A DNA stretch of 64,000 nt, taken from positions 186,001 through 250,000 of the forward strand of contig NZ_CP136574.1 in the NCBI RefSeq assembly GCF_035195345.1. Reading direction: 5' to 3'. Shown in pieces: positions 25,838 to 36,661 of the stretch (the stretch's first letter is position 1; every line of letters starts with the position of its first letter). The notes under the pieces were generated by a model. That model ran no database searches. It saw only the letters and a list, made by a program, of their open reading frames with translations, and was not told the origin of the DNA. Source of the stretch: Flavobacterium sp. (GTDB taxonomy: Bacteria > Bacteroidota > Bacteroidia > Flavobacteriales > Flavobacteriaceae). Made by a program: the position numbers and the translations under genes.

Positions 25838-28800
25838 TTATTTTTTATTTTCAATCCATTTTCTAGCATTCACAAACGCTTCTAACCAAGGCGAAACTTC
25901 ATCTTTTTGTCCTCTTTCTGGATAATGTGCCCAATTCCAAGGGAAAGTTGAACGCTCTATGTGTGGCATCATCACCAAATGTCTTCCAGTTGTATCACAC
26001 ATCATGGCTGTATTGAAATCAGAACCATTTGGATTCGCTGGATAACCTTCGTATTCATATTTTGCTACAATGTTATATTTCTCTTCTGAATAAGGTAATT
26101 TGAATTTTCCTTCTCCGTGCGAAATCCAAACACCTAAAGTAGTTCCTTCTAACGTTGATAACATCACTGAATTATTCTTTTGAACTGTCACCGAAGTAAA
26201 GCCACTCTCGTGTTTGTTCGAAGTATTGTGGTGCATTTTTCCATGAACTTCGTGTTCTGGATTTATCAATTCTAATTCCATTAACAACTGACAACCATTA
26301 CAAATTCCAACAGAAAGCGTGTCTTCACGTTTGTAGAAGTTTTTTAAAGCTGTATTTGCTTTTTCATTGTATAAAAACGCTCCAGCCCAGCCTTTAGCCG
26401 AACCTAAAACATCTGAATTCGAAAATCCTCCAACGGCTCCAATGAATCGAATGTCTTCCAATGTTTCTCTTCCCGAAATTAAATCGGTCATGTGAACGTC
26501 TTTTACATCAAATCCTGCTAAATACATAGCATTTGCCATTTCGCGTTCTGAATTACTTCCTTTTTCACGAATGATTGCTGCTTTTGGTCTTGGTTTTGAC
26601 CCATCAATCACAGGTAATTTTCCATCAAAATGCGATGGGAACGTGAATTGTAATTTTTGGTTTTTGTAATTATCAAAACGTGCTGCAGCCATTCCGTTTT
26701 TAGCTTGTTTCGAATCTAAAAGGAACGATGTTTTAAACCAAGTATCTCTTAAGGTTGAAACACTGAATGTTAAACTATCATCTCCGTTGATAACCGTAAA
26801 CGCATCGCCATCGATAGCCGAACCAATTTTGAAAATTTCAATATTATGTTGTGCGAAAGTCGCTTCCACTTCAGTATTTGCTTGGAAAACAACTCCTATA
26901 TTTTCATTAAATAACGCTTTAACCGTATCTTTTTCTCCTAAAGAACTCAAGTCGATTAACGCACCTAATTTATCATCTGCAAAACACATTTCTAATAAAG
27001 TTGTGATTAAACCACCGCTTCCAATATCGTGTCCTGCTTTAATTTTTCTTTCTTTGATTAAATCCTGTAAAACGTTGAATGCTTTTTTAAAGAATTCGGA
27101 ATTTTGAATCGTTGGAACATCATTGCCAATTTTATTCAATACCTGAGCAAATGAACTTCCACCTAATTTAAACGAATCTTGCGATAAGTTGATGTAGTAA
27201 ATGTTACCTCCGTTTCTTTGTAAAACAGGTTCAACCACTTTCGTAATATTTGAACAATTTCCAGCTGCTGAAATAATAACCGTTCCAGGCGCAATTACTT
27301 CATCATTTGGGTATTTTTGTTTCATCGAAAGCGAATCTTTTCCTGTCGGAATATTGATTCCCAATTCAATAGCAAAATCAGAACAACCTTTTACGGCTTC
27401 ATATAAACGAGCGTCTTCTCCTTCATTTTTACAAGCCCACATCCAGTTAGCTGATAAGGAAACCGATTTCATTCCTTCTTTTAAAGGAGCCCAAACCAAA
27501 TTTGATAAAGCTTCACCAATAGCTGTTCTTGAACCCGCTACTGGATTTACTAAAGCCGAAATAGGCGAGTGGCCAATCGATGTAGCAATTCCTTCTTTTC
27601 CTTTGAAATCCAATGCCATTACACCGACATTGTTTAAAGGCAATTGTAATGGTCCAACACATTGTTGTTTTGCAACGCGTCCGCCTACACATCGGTCAAC
27701 TTTATTAGTTAACCAATCTTTACAAGCTACTGCTTCTAATTGTAAAACTTGACTTAAGTAGCTTCCTATATTTTCTTTTGAATATTCTAAATCTGAGTAA
27801 TTTGTTGCAACGGTTTTATCCGTCATAATCGTTTTTGGCGAACTTCCGAAGAAATCTTCCAACGCATAATCCATTGGTTTTACACCTGTTGATTTTGATT
27901 CAAATGTAAATCTATGGTCGTTAGTTACATCACCCACTTGATACATAGGAGAACGCTCTCTGTCGGCAATTCTTTGTAAGGTTTCAATGTCTTTTTCACC
28001 AATAACCAATCCCATTCTTTCTTGCGATTCGTTTCCGATGATTTCTTTTGCTGAAAGAGTAGGGTCACCAACAGGTAATTTATCTAAATCAATTAATCCA
28101 CCAGTTTCTTCCACTAATTCAGATAAACAATTCAAATGTCCACCCGCACCATGATCGTGAATGGAAACAATTGGATTGTTGTCACTTTCTACCAAACCAC
28201 GAATGGCGTTGGCAGCACGTTTTTGCATTTCTGGATTCGAACGTTGGATCGCATTTAATTCAATTCCTGAACCAAAAGCACCAGTATCCGCTGAAGAAAC
28301 TGCAGCGCCACCCATTCCAATTCTATAATTTTCACCACCTAAAATAACGATTTTATCGCCAGCAGTTGGTTTCTTTTTAATGGCTTGATCTAATTTTCCG
28401 TAACCAATTCCACCCGCTTGCATGATCACTTTATCATAACCAATTTTACGATTGTTTTCTTCATGTTCGAAAGTTAAAATAGAACCCGTAATTAAAGGTT
28501 GCCCAAATTTATTACCAAAATCTGAAGCTCCGTTGGATGCTTTTATCAAAATATCCATTGGTGTTTGGTACAACCAAGGTCTTTCTGCCATACCATTTTC
28601 CCAAGGACGCTCATTTTCTAAACGAGAATAAGAAGTCATGTAAACTGCAGTTCCTGCTAAGGGTAACGAACCTTGCCCTCCCGCTAAACGGTCACGAATT
28701 TCTCCTCCTGAACCGGTTGCAGCTCCGTTGAAAGGCTCCACTGTTGTTGGGAAATTGTGTGTTTCTGCTTTTAAGGAAAGAACTGAGTCAAATTCCTTTT

Positions 28801-29503
28801 CTTGGTAGAAGTCTGGCTTGTCAGCACTTTTTGGTGCGAATTGTGTTACTTTCGGACCTTTTACAAAAGCTACATTATCTTTATAAGCAGAAACAATATC
28901 GTTTGGATTTGTTTCTGATGTTTTCTTAATTAATTTGAATAATGAAGTTGGTTTTTCTACGCCATCAATCACAAAAGTTCCGTTAAAAATTTTATGACGG
29001 CAGTGTTCTGAATTCGCTTGTGAGAAAGCAAAAATTTCAGAATCGGTTAACTTTCTTCCTAATTTTGTAGAAAGATTGTTTAAATAATCCACTTCTTCAG
29101 GGCTTAATGCTAAACCTTCTGATTTGTTGTAAGCGTTAATATCTTCAATATCCAAAATCGCTTCTGGTTGGATATTAATCGTATAAATTTCTTGATTTAA
29201 TTCCGAATACTTTTGGGAAAGCATTGGATCAAAATCGTTAAAATCGGCAGCTACTTTTTCAAATTCCTCAATACGAATGATACCCGAAATCCCCATGTTT
29301 TGGGAAATTTCTACAGCATTAGTACTCCAAGGCGTAACCATTGCGGCACGTGGTCCAACAAAAAAATCCGACAATACGGATTTTTCTATTTTATGTGCGT
29401 TGCCAAAAAGCCAATTTAATTTGTTGATGTCTTCAGTCGATAATTCGTTTTGCGTTTGAACCGCAAAAACGGTTTTGGATTGGTTTCCGAAGAAATGAAT
29501 CAT
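25838..29503 (-). CDS. purL: Phosphoribosylformylglycinamidine synthase
   Basis: The 1221-residue large-form enzyme makes FGAM from FGAR, ATP and glutamine in purine synthesis (cytosol). N-terminal linker and synthetase domains show [31 protein letters not shown] and [11 protein letters not shown]. The C-terminal glutaminase domain (about 975-1221) has [20 protein letters not shown], the Cys nucleophile in [10 protein letters not shown], and the [11 protein letters not shown]is/Glu. Length is normal for the single-chain PurL. It is flanked by terminators on both sides and has its own promoter at 29566-29595. Confidence 0.97.
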   Translation of the reverse strand: MIHFFGNQSKTVFAVQTQNELSTEDINKLNWLFGNAHKIEKSVLSDFFVGPRAAMVTPWSTNAVEISQNMGISGIIRIEEFEKVAADFNDFDPMLSQKYSELNQEIYTINIQPEAILDIEDINAYNKSEGLALSPEEVDYLNNLSTKLGRKLTDSEIFAFSQANSEHCRHKIFNGTFVIDGVEKPTSLFKLIKKTSETNPNDIVSAYKDNVAFVKGPKVTQFAPKSADKPDFYQEKEFDSVLSLKAETHNFPTTVEPFNGAATGSGGEIRDRLAGGQGSLPLAGTAVYMTSYSRLENERPWENGMAERPWLYQTPMDILIKASNGASDFGNKFGQPLITGSILTFEHEENNRKIGYDKVIMQAGGIGYGKLDQAIKKKPTAGDKIVILGGENYRIGMGGAAVSSADTGAFGSGIELNAIQRSNPEMQKRAANAIRGLVESDNNPIVSIHDHGAGGHLNCLSELVEETGGLIDLDKLPVGDPTLSAKEIIGNESQERMGLVIGEKDIETLQRIADRERSPMYQVGDVTNDHRFTFESKSTGVKPMDYALEDFFGSSPKTIMTDKTVATNYSDLEYSKENIGSYLSQVLQLEAVACKDWLTNKVDRCVGGRVAKQQCVGPLQLPLNNVGVMALDFKGKEGIATSIGHSPISALVNPVAGSRTAIGEALSNLVWAPLKEGMKSVSLSANWMWACKNEGEDARLYEAVKGCSDFAIELGINIPTGKDSLSMKQKYPNDEVIAPGTVIISAAGNCSNITKVVEPVLQRNGGNIYYINLSQDSFKLGGSSFAQVLNKIGNDVPTIQNSEFFKKAFNVLQDLIKERKIKAGHDIGSGGLITTLLEMCFADDKLGALIDLSSLGEKDTVKALFNENIGVVFQANTEVEATFAQHNIEIFKIGSAIDGDAFTVINGDDSLTFSVSTLRDTWFKTSFLLDSKQAKNGMAAARFDNYKNQKLQFTFPSHFDGKLPVIDGSKPRPKAAIIREKGSNSEREMANAMYLAGFDVKDVHMTDLISGRETLEDIRFIGAVGGFSNSDVLGSAKGWAGAFLYNEKANTALKNFYKREDTLSVGICNGCQLLMELELINPEHEVHGKMHHNTSNKHESGFTSVTVQKNNSVMLSTLEGTTLGVWISHGEGKFKLPYSEEKYNIVAKYEYEGYPANPNGSDFNTAMMCDTTGRHLVMMPHIERSTFPWNWAHYPERGQKDEVSPWLEAFVNARKWIENKK

Positions 29504-29565
29504 TGTAGTTTTGTTTTTAAAGACAAGTTTACCTTATCTGTATGTTTGTGTTGTTGTTGAAAGTA

Positions 29566-29595
29566 CAAATTTATTCTAAAAAGTTAGAAGTTCAA
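29566..29595 (-). promoter_or_regulatory. purL promoter
   Basis: The minus strand reads TAAATTTG at 29566-29573 (-7) with TTG at 29593-29595 as -33, spacing 19. It lies about 65 bases upstream of the purL ATG. The heptad tract AAGTTAGAAGTTCAAAG (29581-29597) overlaps the -33 element. Confidence 0.65.
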
Positions 29596-29620
29596 AGTTT
29601 TAAGACTGCATAAAAACAAA

Positions 29621-29648
29621 AAAAGCTGTTCTTTTTTGAACAGCTTTG
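29621..29648 (-). terminator. Terminator of the DUF1579 gene
   Basis: Stem AAAGCTGTTC / GAACAGCTTT with a six-T loop; on the minus strand it is followed by a T-rich tract. Confidence 0.8.
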
Positions 29649-29665
29649 TATTTATTTGTTGAAAA

Positions 29666-30298
29666 CTATATTTTGCGTTTCGAAACTACTTGCATTGATT
29701 TGAATTCTTTGCCATCTTCCAAAACATCAAACATTTCCATTTTTTGGTTGTTATCGTCAATATAGGTAATAACTTCTTTTACATTTTTAGCCTTTTTAGT
29801 TACTGGGTCTACCATTTCTCCATGAAAAGTAGATGTTTTTGTTGCTTCATCATATTTTCCGCGAGTAACCATCATTCCAGTTCCCATATTGTCAATCCAA
29901 GTTGATACAAATTCTTCAGTTGCATTATCAAAAGCAACCGTTCCTTTTCCTTCAAATGGCATTCCAAACATATCTCCAGAATAAGTTCCTTCTTGATATT
30001 TACCACCCATAATCATTTTGTAGGTTACGGTAGCTGTAGATTTCATTTCTTGTGGATTGTCTGGCGACCAAAACGTTAATTCAGCATCCCAAGTTCCCGT
30101 ATCTTTAGCTAATATTTCATGCCCTTTTGATGGAGTGGCATAATCTGCCCAGGCCTTAGCAACGGTCGCAGAATCAGGTTTTGTTTCAGTAGTAACTTCC
30201 TCATTAGTTATTGTTTCGGCTGGTTTTTGCCCTTCTTCTTTTTTGCAAGAAACAAATGTTAAACCAATGATTAAAAGAGATAAAGAGAGATTTTTCAT
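29666..30298 (-). CDS. DUF1579 lipoprotein (210 aa)
   Basis: The signal peptide MKNLSLSLLIIGLTFVSC ends in a lipobox (FVSC). After a Thr/Glu-rich linker, residues about 60-205 form the DUF1579 domain: GTWDAELTFWSPDNPQEM, TVTYKMIMGGKYQEGTYSGD, GKGTVAFDNATEEFVSTWID, and a MVTRGKYDEATKTSTFHGEM strand pair. The family is a beta barrel of unknown function. It follows the beta-helix lipoprotein by 20 bases on the same strand. Confidence 0.88.
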   Translation of the reverse strand: MKNLSLSLLIIGLTFVSCKKEEGQKPAETITNEEVTTETKPDSATVAKAWADYATPSKGHEILAKDTGTWDAELTFWSPDNPQEMKSTATVTYKMIMGGKYQEGTYSGDMFGMPFEGKGTVAFDNATEEFVSTWIDNMGTGMMVTRGKYDEATKTSTFHGEMVDPVTKKAKNVKEVITYIDDNNQKMEMFDVLEDGKEFKSMQVVSKRKI

Positions 30299-30318
30299 AA
30301 TTGTAAATTATTAATTAG

Positions 30319-31890
30319 TTATTCAAAAGTAATCCAATTATAAGCGCCAATATCAGTAGCGCCACTTCTTGAATTATTTAAAATATCATTAAAAGTAGAG
30401 TAGATGTTATTAGCAGTACCTTTGGCTGCCGAATCTTCTCCAATGATTAATTCATTATTTGAAGCATCTTTAAAATCGGGTTTATTTACAGTTGAATTTG
30501 TAGCAATCAAACAATTTACAAATCTCGGATTTACTGAAAATTGATACAATGTATTGTTTGCAAATTGATTACTATAATCGGCAAATTTTATTAAACAATG
30601 ATCAAAATTATATTCAAAAACAGTTCCTCTTTTCTTAAGTGATAAACCTAAATTTGAGGATCCATAAATTATACAATTTTTAAAATTGGCACTGGTTAAG
30701 GCTTCAATTTGTTCTCCAGTTTCAGTTTCTATATAATCATCTAAAATAATGCATGTTTGTGTTGAACTAGCCCAGTAATTTGCAAAAGTACAATGAGTGA
30801 AATCATAACTACCCCCATAACTACCAGCAAAAGCGGCTTGTCCACAATTGTTAATTACGGTGTTTTTACCTTCAATATTTCCTGTTCTTGCTAAAATACC
30901 AACATTAGAGCAGTTATAAATTTGAGTGTTTTCAAGAGTTAATGATGGTGTAGAAGTACCATCATTTCCGGAAACTAAAATCCCAACAGTAGCATTTTTA
31001 ATAGTTAGATTTTTAATTTGATTATTGGTGCTTCCTTGTGTGAGCCAAATGGTTCCCCATTGCCCAGGAACTTCAGAAAAATCTGGTTCTAAACGATCGC
31101 CTTCGAAGATGACTTCGTTTTCTAAAGCGGCTGTTGTTGAATTGCCGCCATTAACATGGATAGAGGCATTATTGGCTACGATTAAGCCTGATTCGGCATG
31201 AAAATGAATTCGAGCACCTGCATCAACCACTAATGTCTTATTAGAAGGAACCGCTGCATAACCATATATCACATAAGGTTTTGTGTTGGACCAATGCAAT
31301 TCATTACCATTTACTGGATTGCTTTCTTCTAAAAATCGACCGCGAATGGTAATAGGATCGCCATTGCCATCTATTCCTAAGTTTAATTCGTCATAAGTAT
31401 AGCTTTCATCTGGATTTTGAACTCTACCAGGGTAAATAAAATAAGCATCTTGAATCAATGTAACTAATTCTACTTTTTGATGATTACTATTGGTTTCTTC
31501 ACCAAATAATATTTGATCGGTATATAAAAAATCGGTTGGGTTTACATCGGCAACTTCTGCAGTTACCGACACAAAAATATACATGCTATCTTTTGCTAGA
31601 AGTTCAACATCTTCAAATACTTGTCCAGCCATACCATCAACCATTAATCGGTATTTTGAAGCAGTTCCTTTTTTTAGTCGTAATGAAGGAATTGAAATGT
31701 TTTTATCACTTCGGTTATACACTTTTAAAGTGTAAGTACTTGATCCAATGTCAGTAAAAACAGTATCTAAATAAACCGTGTCCTTCGAAAATTCCAAACC
31801 ACCAGTTTTTGATTCAAAATCAAAATCGTTTCGGCAAGAAGTCACAGAAACGACTAAACCTATTAATAATAAAAGTAATAAACGACGCAT
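30319..31890 (-). CDS. Lipoprotein with right-handed beta-helix
   Basis: The 523-residue protein begins with MRRLLLLLLIGLVVSVTSC, a lipobox signal. Residues about 25-150 look like an Ig-like domain (YLDTVFTDIGSSTYTLKVYN). The centre and C-terminus repeat short Asn-rich turns (IKNLTIKNATVGILVSGND, NTQIYNCSNVGILARTGNIE, NCGQAAFAGSYGG), typical of a right-handed parallel beta-helix. Such proteins often bind or cleave polysaccharide, but no catalytic motif is clear. Surface location is likely from the signal. It lies upstream of the DUF1579 gene on the same strand. Confidence 0.8.
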   Translation of the reverse strand: MRRLLLLLLIGLVVSVTSCRNDFDFESKTGGLEFSKDTVYLDTVFTDIGSSTYTLKVYNRSDKNISIPSLRLKKGTASKYRLMVDGMAGQVFEDVELLAKDSMYIFVSVTAEVADVNPTDFLYTDQILFGEETNSNHQKVELVTLIQDAYFIYPGRVQNPDESYTYDELNLGIDGNGDPITIRGRFLEESNPVNGNELHWSNTKPYVIYGYAAVPSNKTLVVDAGARIHFHAESGLIVANNASIHVNGGNSTTAALENEVIFEGDRLEPDFSEVPGQWGTIWLTQGSTNNQIKNLTIKNATVGILVSGNDGTSTPSLTLENTQIYNCSNVGILARTGNIEGKNTVINNCGQAAFAGSYGGSYDFTHCTFANYWASSTQTCIILDDYIETETGEQIEALTSANFKNCIIYGSSNLGLSLKKRGTVFEYNFDHCLIKFADYSNQFANNTLYQFSVNPRFVNCLIATNSTVNKPDFKDASNNELIIGEDSAAKGTANNIYSTFNDILNNSRSGATDIGAYNWITFE

Positions 31891-32110
31891 GTAAAGAGTA
31901 ATTTTGGTAAATGTAACTATTAATTTTAAATTTTTAAAAACAATGAACTTTTTACTTTAATACTTTATAAAAAAAACTTTGTTCAAGAATAAATTTTTAT
32001 TAAATAACTTAATTTTATAAAATTTATTTTATTTTCAACTTGACAATGTAAACTTAATGTTCAATATATTTAAAAATAAAATTTGTATTTAACGCTTTCA
32101 TATTGCAAAA
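31891..32110. other. 220-base AT-rich spacer
   Basis: Between the beta-helix lipoprotein gene and mnmE (both minus strand). I see no open frame, strong hairpin or clear TAnnTTTG element here; it presumably holds the lipoprotein promoter. Confidence 0.4.
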
Positions 32111-33502
32111 CTACTTTCCGATACAGAAATTCGCAAAAATATTCCCCAATAATTCATCATTTGTAACTTCTCCAGTAATTTCGCCAAATAAATACAATGC
32201 ACTTCGAATATCAATCGCCATCAAATCAGAAGAAAGTCCTGAGTTTAAGCCCCATTTCACTTTCTGAATTTCCTCTAAAGCTTTTAATAAAGAATCGTAA
32301 TGACGCGTGTTGGTTACAATGGTTTCGTTATTACGTAATGCACCTGTGTTTACAAAGGACATCAATTCATTTTTTAACTCTTCAATACCTACTTTTTGTT
32401 TTGCAGAAATGAAAATTGAATTCTCAATTTGTGATTCTAGATTTTGAAGTAAACGCTCTTCTAGTTTGTCTTTTTTATTAAATATTGTAAGTAAAGCTTT
32501 TTGTGGGTATTTGTTTCTAATTTTTTCAACTTCCACTTTTAAAAGTTCTAAGCTTTCCATTGTTAATTCTGTGCTGTCAACAAGGAACATTACAACTTGC
32601 GCTTGCTCAATCTTCTCAAAAGTCTTTTGAATCCCGATACTTTCTACATGGTCTTGTGTTTCACGAATTCCTGCCGTATCAATAAATCGGAAACCAATGC
32701 CATTGATAACCAATTCATCTTCAATCGTATCACGAGTTGTTCCTGCAATATCGGAAACAATGGCGCGTTCTTCATTTAATAAAGCATTCAATAAAGTCGA
32801 TTTTCCAACATTCGGTTCGCCTACAATTGCTACAGGAATACCGTTTTTAATTACATTCCCAACCGCAAACGAATCAATTAGTCGTTTTAAAACAAACTCA
32901 ATGCGTTCTAACAATTCATAAAATTGCGTTCTATCGGCAAATTCAACATCTTCTTCGGCAAAGTCAAGTTCGAGTTCGATTAGGGAAGCAAAATTTAATA
33001 ATTCTTCACGAAGTTTGGCAATCTCGTTACTAAAACCACCGCGCATTTGTTGCATAGCGATTTGGTGACTCGCTTCATTATCTGAAGCAATTAAATCTGC
33101 TACAGCTTCCGCTTGTGATAAGTCTAATTTACCGTTTAAAAAAGCGCGTAACGTAAATTCACCAGCTTGCGCCATTTTAGCTCCTCTACGAAGCAATAAT
33201 TGAATAATTTGTTGTTGGATAAAAGTAGAACCATGACACGAAATTTCAATCACATTTTCTCCAGTATACGAATTAGGTCCTTTAAAAATAGAAAGCAGTA
33301 CTTGATCATATACTTTGCCATTATCGACTATATGTCCTAAATGAATCGTATGCGTCTTCTGTTTTGTAATATCTTTTCCAGAAACCGATTGAAATACGTC
33401 AGCCGCTATCGTAATAGCATCTTTACCAGATAATCGAATAATAGCAATCGCACCCGCTCCAGACGGTGTAGCTAATGCAACTATAGTTTCTTGTGAAATC
33501 AT
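32111..33502 (-). CDS. mnmE: tRNA uridine-5-carboxymethylaminomethyl synthesis GTPase
   Basis: MnmE works with MnmG to make the cmnm5 modification of wobble uridine in several tRNAs. The 463 residues show the N-terminal formyl-THF-binding domain (PSGAGAIAIIRLSG, SYTGENVIEISCHGS), the G domain (P-loop GEPNVGKST, switch GTTRDTIEDE, DTAGIRET, NKKD), and the C-terminal catalytic motif FCIGK with the functional Cys. Length fits the family. It is cotranscribed with nothing obvious; dnaN lies upstream across a 263-base repeat-containing spacer. Confidence 0.97.
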   Translation of the reverse strand: MISQETIVALATPSGAGAIAIIRLSGKDAITIAADVFQSVSGKDITKQKTHTIHLGHIVDNGKVYDQVLLSIFKGPNSYTGENVIEISCHGSTFIQQQIIQLLLRRGAKMAQAGEFTLRAFLNGKLDLSQAEAVADLIASDNEASHQIAMQQMRGGFSNEIAKLREELLNFASLIELELDFAEEDVEFADRTQFYELLERIEFVLKRLIDSFAVGNVIKNGIPVAIVGEPNVGKSTLLNALLNEERAIVSDIAGTTRDTIEDELVINGIGFRFIDTAGIRETQDHVESIGIQKTFEKIEQAQVVMFLVDSTELTMESLELLKVEVEKIRNKYPQKALLTIFNKKDKLEERLLQNLESQIENSIFISAKQKVGIEELKNELMSFVNTGALRNNETIVTNTRHYDSLLKALEEIQKVKWGLNSGLSSDLMAIDIRSALYLFGEITGEVTNDELLGNIFANFCIGK

Positions 33503-33765
33503 GTTCTAAATTTAGATTGCAAAGATAAATTAAAGTCGGAAGTTAGAAGTTAGAAGTTGGGAGTTTTTTTAGTTACACAAAGTATCACAAAGTTTAGCAC
33601 GAAGTTTCACAGAGTTTTCTTTTGCTTCCTTTGCGAAAAAACTTTGCGTCCTTTGCGTTTAAGCAAAATTTAAAAAACCACTATAGCCTAAGCCAAGTGG
33701 TTTTTAAGTTAGTTAGGGTTGGTAATAAGATTTTCAGTTAGCACTGTAAAATCAAATATTGTGAA
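33503..33765. repeat. Spacer with heptad and CTTTGCG-type repeats
   Basis: The 263-base spacer contains three AAGTTNN heptads (33540-33560), a run of ACACAAAGT / CACAAAGTT / CACGAAGTT / CACAGAGTT units (33573-33616), then CCTTTGCG and CTTTGCGTCCTTTGCG on the same strand, roughly complementary to the first part. The dnaN terminator (33673-33705) lies at its right. No gene is seen. Confidence 0.6.
33673..33705 (-). terminator. Terminator of dnaN
   Basis: Stem AAAAACCACT / AGTGGTTTTT with a 13-base loop; the minus strand continues with a T run. Confidence 0.75.
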
Positions 33766-34887
33766 TTAGTTGCTTAACATTACTGGCATTACAAGCATTG
33801 TAACTGTTTCGCCTTCGTCTAAGCCGTCTACTGGAGTTAAAATTCCAGCACGGTTTGGCATCGACATTTCTAATTGGATTTCATCACTTGATAAATTATT
33901 CAACATTTCTGTTAAGAAACGCGAGTTGAAACCGATTTGCATGTCGTCTCCTTGGTAATCACAAGTCAAACGCTCATCTGCTTTGTTTGAATAATCGATA
34001 TCTTCAGCCGAAATATTCAACTCAGTTCCAGCAATTTTTAAACGAATTTGGTGCGTAGTTTTGTTAGCAAAAATAGCCACACGACGAACCGAGTTTAAAA
34101 ACTGAACTCTGTTGATTAATAATTTGTTTGGATTTTCTTTTGGAATAACCGCTTCGTAGTTTGGATATTTTCCATCGATTAAACGACAAGTCAATACATA
34201 ATTCTCGAAAGAAAATGTTGCATTTGAATCGTTATATTCGATTGAAACTTCAGCGTCAGAAGCGCCTAAAATTCCTTTTAAAATGTTTAAAGGTTTCTTT
34301 GGCATAATAAAATCAGCAACTTGCGATGCTTTTACATCGGTGCGCGCGTATTTTACTAATTTGTGAGCGTCAGTTGCTACGAAAATTAATCCTTCTGGTG
34401 AAAATTGGAAGAAAACACCACTCATTACAGGGCGTAAATCATCGTTTCCAGCTGCAAAAATTGTTTTACTTACTGCAGTTGCTAATACTTCTGCAGGAAC
34501 TAATGTTTTGGAAGGATCATCTAATACTACTGCTTTAGGAAATTCTTCTCCTGGAGCGTATGCAATTGCATATTTTCCAGAGTTCGAGCTAATTTCTACA
34601 GTTGAATTGTCTTCTACGGTGAAAGTTAACGGTTGTTCTGGAAATGTTTTTAAGATATCTAATAAAAGCTTCGCTGGAATAGCAACACTTCCTTGACTTG
34701 TAGAATCAATTTCTAAAGTAGCTGTCATGGTAGTTTCTAAATCAGAAGCTGAAACTTTTAATTGGTTGTTGTCTAATTCAAAAAGGAAATTATCAAGGAT
34801 AGGCAAGGTGTTACTACTGTTGATAACACTACCTAATACTTGTAATTGTTTTAATAAATACGAACTCGATACTATAAACTTCATCAT
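33766..34887 (-). CDS. dnaN: DNA polymerase III beta subunit (sliding clamp)
   Basis: The 373-residue protein is the ring-shaped processivity clamp. The three repeated clamp domains are visible by their strand pattern: N-terminal MKFIVSSSYLLKQLQVL, middle TRLI-type region with PVMSGVFFQFSPEGLIFVAT and DAHKLVKYART, and a C-terminal part ending in VTMLVMPVML, which forms part of the binding cleft for client peptides. Length is normal. Two adjacent Met codons open the gene. The promoter has TATATTTG on the minus strand at 34925-34932. Confidence 0.96.
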   Translation of the reverse strand: MMKFIVSSSYLLKQLQVLGSVINSSNTLPILDNFLFELDNNQLKVSASDLETTMTATLEIDSTSQGSVAIPAKLLLDILKTFPEQPLTFTVEDNSTVEISSNSGKYAIAYAPGEEFPKAVVLDDPSKTLVPAEVLATAVSKTIFAAGNDDLRPVMSGVFFQFSPEGLIFVATDAHKLVKYARTDVKASQVADFIMPKKPLNILKGILGASDAEVSIEYNDSNATFSFENYVLTCRLIDGKYPNYEAVIPKENPNKLLINRVQFLNSVRRVAIFANKTTHQIRLKIAGTELNISAEDIDYSNKADERLTCDYQGDDMQIGFNSRFLTEMLNNLSSDEIQLEMSMPNRAGILTPVDGLDEGETVTMLVMPVMLSN

Positions 34888-34924
34888 CTTGTATTTTAAA
34901 ATCGTGATTTGATTTTATATTTTA

Positions 34925-34932
34925 CAAATATA
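34925..34932 (-). promoter_or_regulatory. -7 element of dnaN
   Basis: The minus strand reads TATATTTG, about 38 bases upstream of the dnaN start codon. Confidence 0.6.
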
Positions 34933-34972
34933 TTCTAATTCTACTCAATCGCAAAAACATTTTTATTAACAA

Positions 34973-36661
34973 CTAGCGACTGTATTTTCTTTTACGCAAG
35001 AAAGTGAATAAAAATCCAAAGATTGCCAGAATAACTATTGGTAATCCGACAGTTATCAATTGAGCTGCGGTGTAATTTTTATATACTTCTTCTTTGTTTA
35101 AAAGAGGTAAATCAACATCTTTGCTTCGGATGTTAATAAGTCCGTTGTCGTCTAGAAGGTAATTTACACAATTCATCAAGAACTCTTTGTTCCCATACAG
35201 TTGATTAGTCCACTTATCAAAACCTAATTCTAATGGTACGCCTTTGTCCATTTGATTTTTAACCACATCACCATCTGAAATCACAATCATCTTATTCTCT
35301 TTTCCAGTAGCTTGAAACGAATTATCTTTAAACGGTAATATACGATTTTGGTAAGCAGATTTGAATTTTCCTTCCATTAAAACTGCCACTGGAAGCAATC
35401 CTTTTCCTTCGTATTCTTCAGGAGTAGTTTCTTCTGTAACCATGTCTAAAGAGATTGGACTTGGCGTTCCAATGGTTTTCGAATATTCAGACGAACTCAA
35501 TAAAACGGTTTTCTTAATATCATTTTTCAGGATTTCAATTGGGGAAGCAAATTCAAACTTAATCCCTTCCATATTTTTCACAATCGGATTGGTAGAAGTT
35601 GGATAGATAAACGGAGCAAATTTCCAAGTGTATTCTTGCATTTGTGTTTCGCTTCCTTGATTACCGGTTGCTAATTTGATAGGTGTAGCATATTCATCTT
35701 TAATCAATAACGGATTCATTCGAATACCGTATTTGAAGAACATATCTGTTAAGTTCAATTCACGTTGGGCTGCTAAAATGGTGCCGGTTTCGTTGTACAA
35801 GCTGTCCATGTCTGCCGAAATTACATCGACTAACCACAAGGTTTTGCCACCATTCATGATGTACTGGTCTAACACTTGTTTTTCTTCTTCCGTAAAAGCT
35901 TCGGTTGGCTTTGCAATTACAGCTAAATCGTATTTTTTAAGCGCTTCTAATGTCTGAGTCGGTTGTTTGGCTACCGAATCCAATGTAAAAGGTCCGATAT
36001 AATAACTTTCTTTAACTGTTTTTAAGAAATCGGCCATGAAAGGCTCAATTAACTCACCATTCCCTTTGATTACGGCAATTTTCTTTTGTTTTTCTTTTGA
36101 AACTTTATTGATAGCTTCCGCAAAACCAAATTCCAAATGCTGCACGGAACTAATTACTTTTTGCTCGGTTGAAGCACCCATTAAGTTTTTAAGCAAAGCT
36201 ATTTTTGTGAATTTATCGCCATACGTTGCTTGCGCCCATGGGAAAACCACTTCTTGCGATTGCTTTCCTTTATCTTCCACTGTGATGCTCAGTGGTTGCA
36301 TGCCTTTTGCGTAAAATTCTTTCATTTTTTCTACTCGCGTTTCCTCTTTCTCAATCGGATTTTTGAAGTTGAAAATAATGTTCGAATTATAAGCCGTAAA
36401 TTCCTCTAAAAGTTGTTTGGTTTCGTTTTGTAAACGCTTGAATTCTGGCGGAAAATTTCCTTCCAAATACACTTCAATGTATAACGGACTTTCTACATCT
36501 TTTATAATGTTTAACGTCGTTTCCGATAACGTATAGCGTTTGTCTTGTGTTAAGTCGAAACGTTTGAAAAAGAAGTTGCTGATTAAATTGATAACGATGA
36601 TGGCTAAAATTACAATTCCCAATTGCTTTAAAGCTTGTGATTTATTCTCTTTCATTACCAT
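34973..36661 (-). CDS. gldG: Gliding motility ABC transporter component GldG
   Basis: GldG acts with GldA and GldF as an ABC transporter linked to Flavobacterium gliding and secretion. The 562-residue protein has one N-terminal transmembrane helix (GIVILAIIVINLISNFFF), a long periplasmic part with the GldG signatures (FDLTQDKRYTLSETTLNII, TLWLVDVISADMDS, MIVISDGDVVKN), and a C-terminal helix (LPIVILAIFGFLFTFL) before a basic tail. The start may be at 36661 or at 36655, where ATG overlaps the gldF stop as TAATG; both keep the helix. Coupled with gldF. Confidence 0.95.
   Translation of the reverse strand: MVMKENKSQALKQLGIVILAIIVINLISNFFFKRFDLTQDKRYTLSETTLNIIKDVESPLYIEVYLEGNFPPEFKRLQNETKQLLEEFTAYNSNIIFNFKNPIEKEETRVEKMKEFYAKGMQPLSITVEDKGKQSQEVVFPWAQATYGDKFTKIALLKNLMGASTEQKVISSVQHLEFGFAEAINKVSKEKQKKIAVIKGNGELIEPFMADFLKTVKESYYIGPFTLDSVAKQPTQTLEALKKYDLAVIAKPTEAFTEEEKQVLDQYIMNGGKTLWLVDVISADMDSLYNETGTILAAQRELNLTDMFFKYGIRMNPLLIKDEYATPIKLATGNQGSETQMQEYTWKFAPFIYPTSTNPIVKNMEGIKFEFASPIEILKNDIKKTVLLSSSEYSKTIGTPSPISLDMVTEETTPEEYEGKGLLPVAVLMEGKFKSAYQNRILPFKDNSFQATGKENKMIVISDGDVVKNQMDKGVPLELGFDKWTNQLYGNKEFLMNCVNYLLDDNGLINIRSKDVDLPLLNKEEVYKNYTAAQLITVGLPIVILAIFGFLFTFLRKRKYSR

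Noticed and set aside
27201..27752. 183-codon plus-strand frame opposite purL
   Set aside because: It is the antisense shadow of the conserved purL coding sequence; no promoter or leader of its own.
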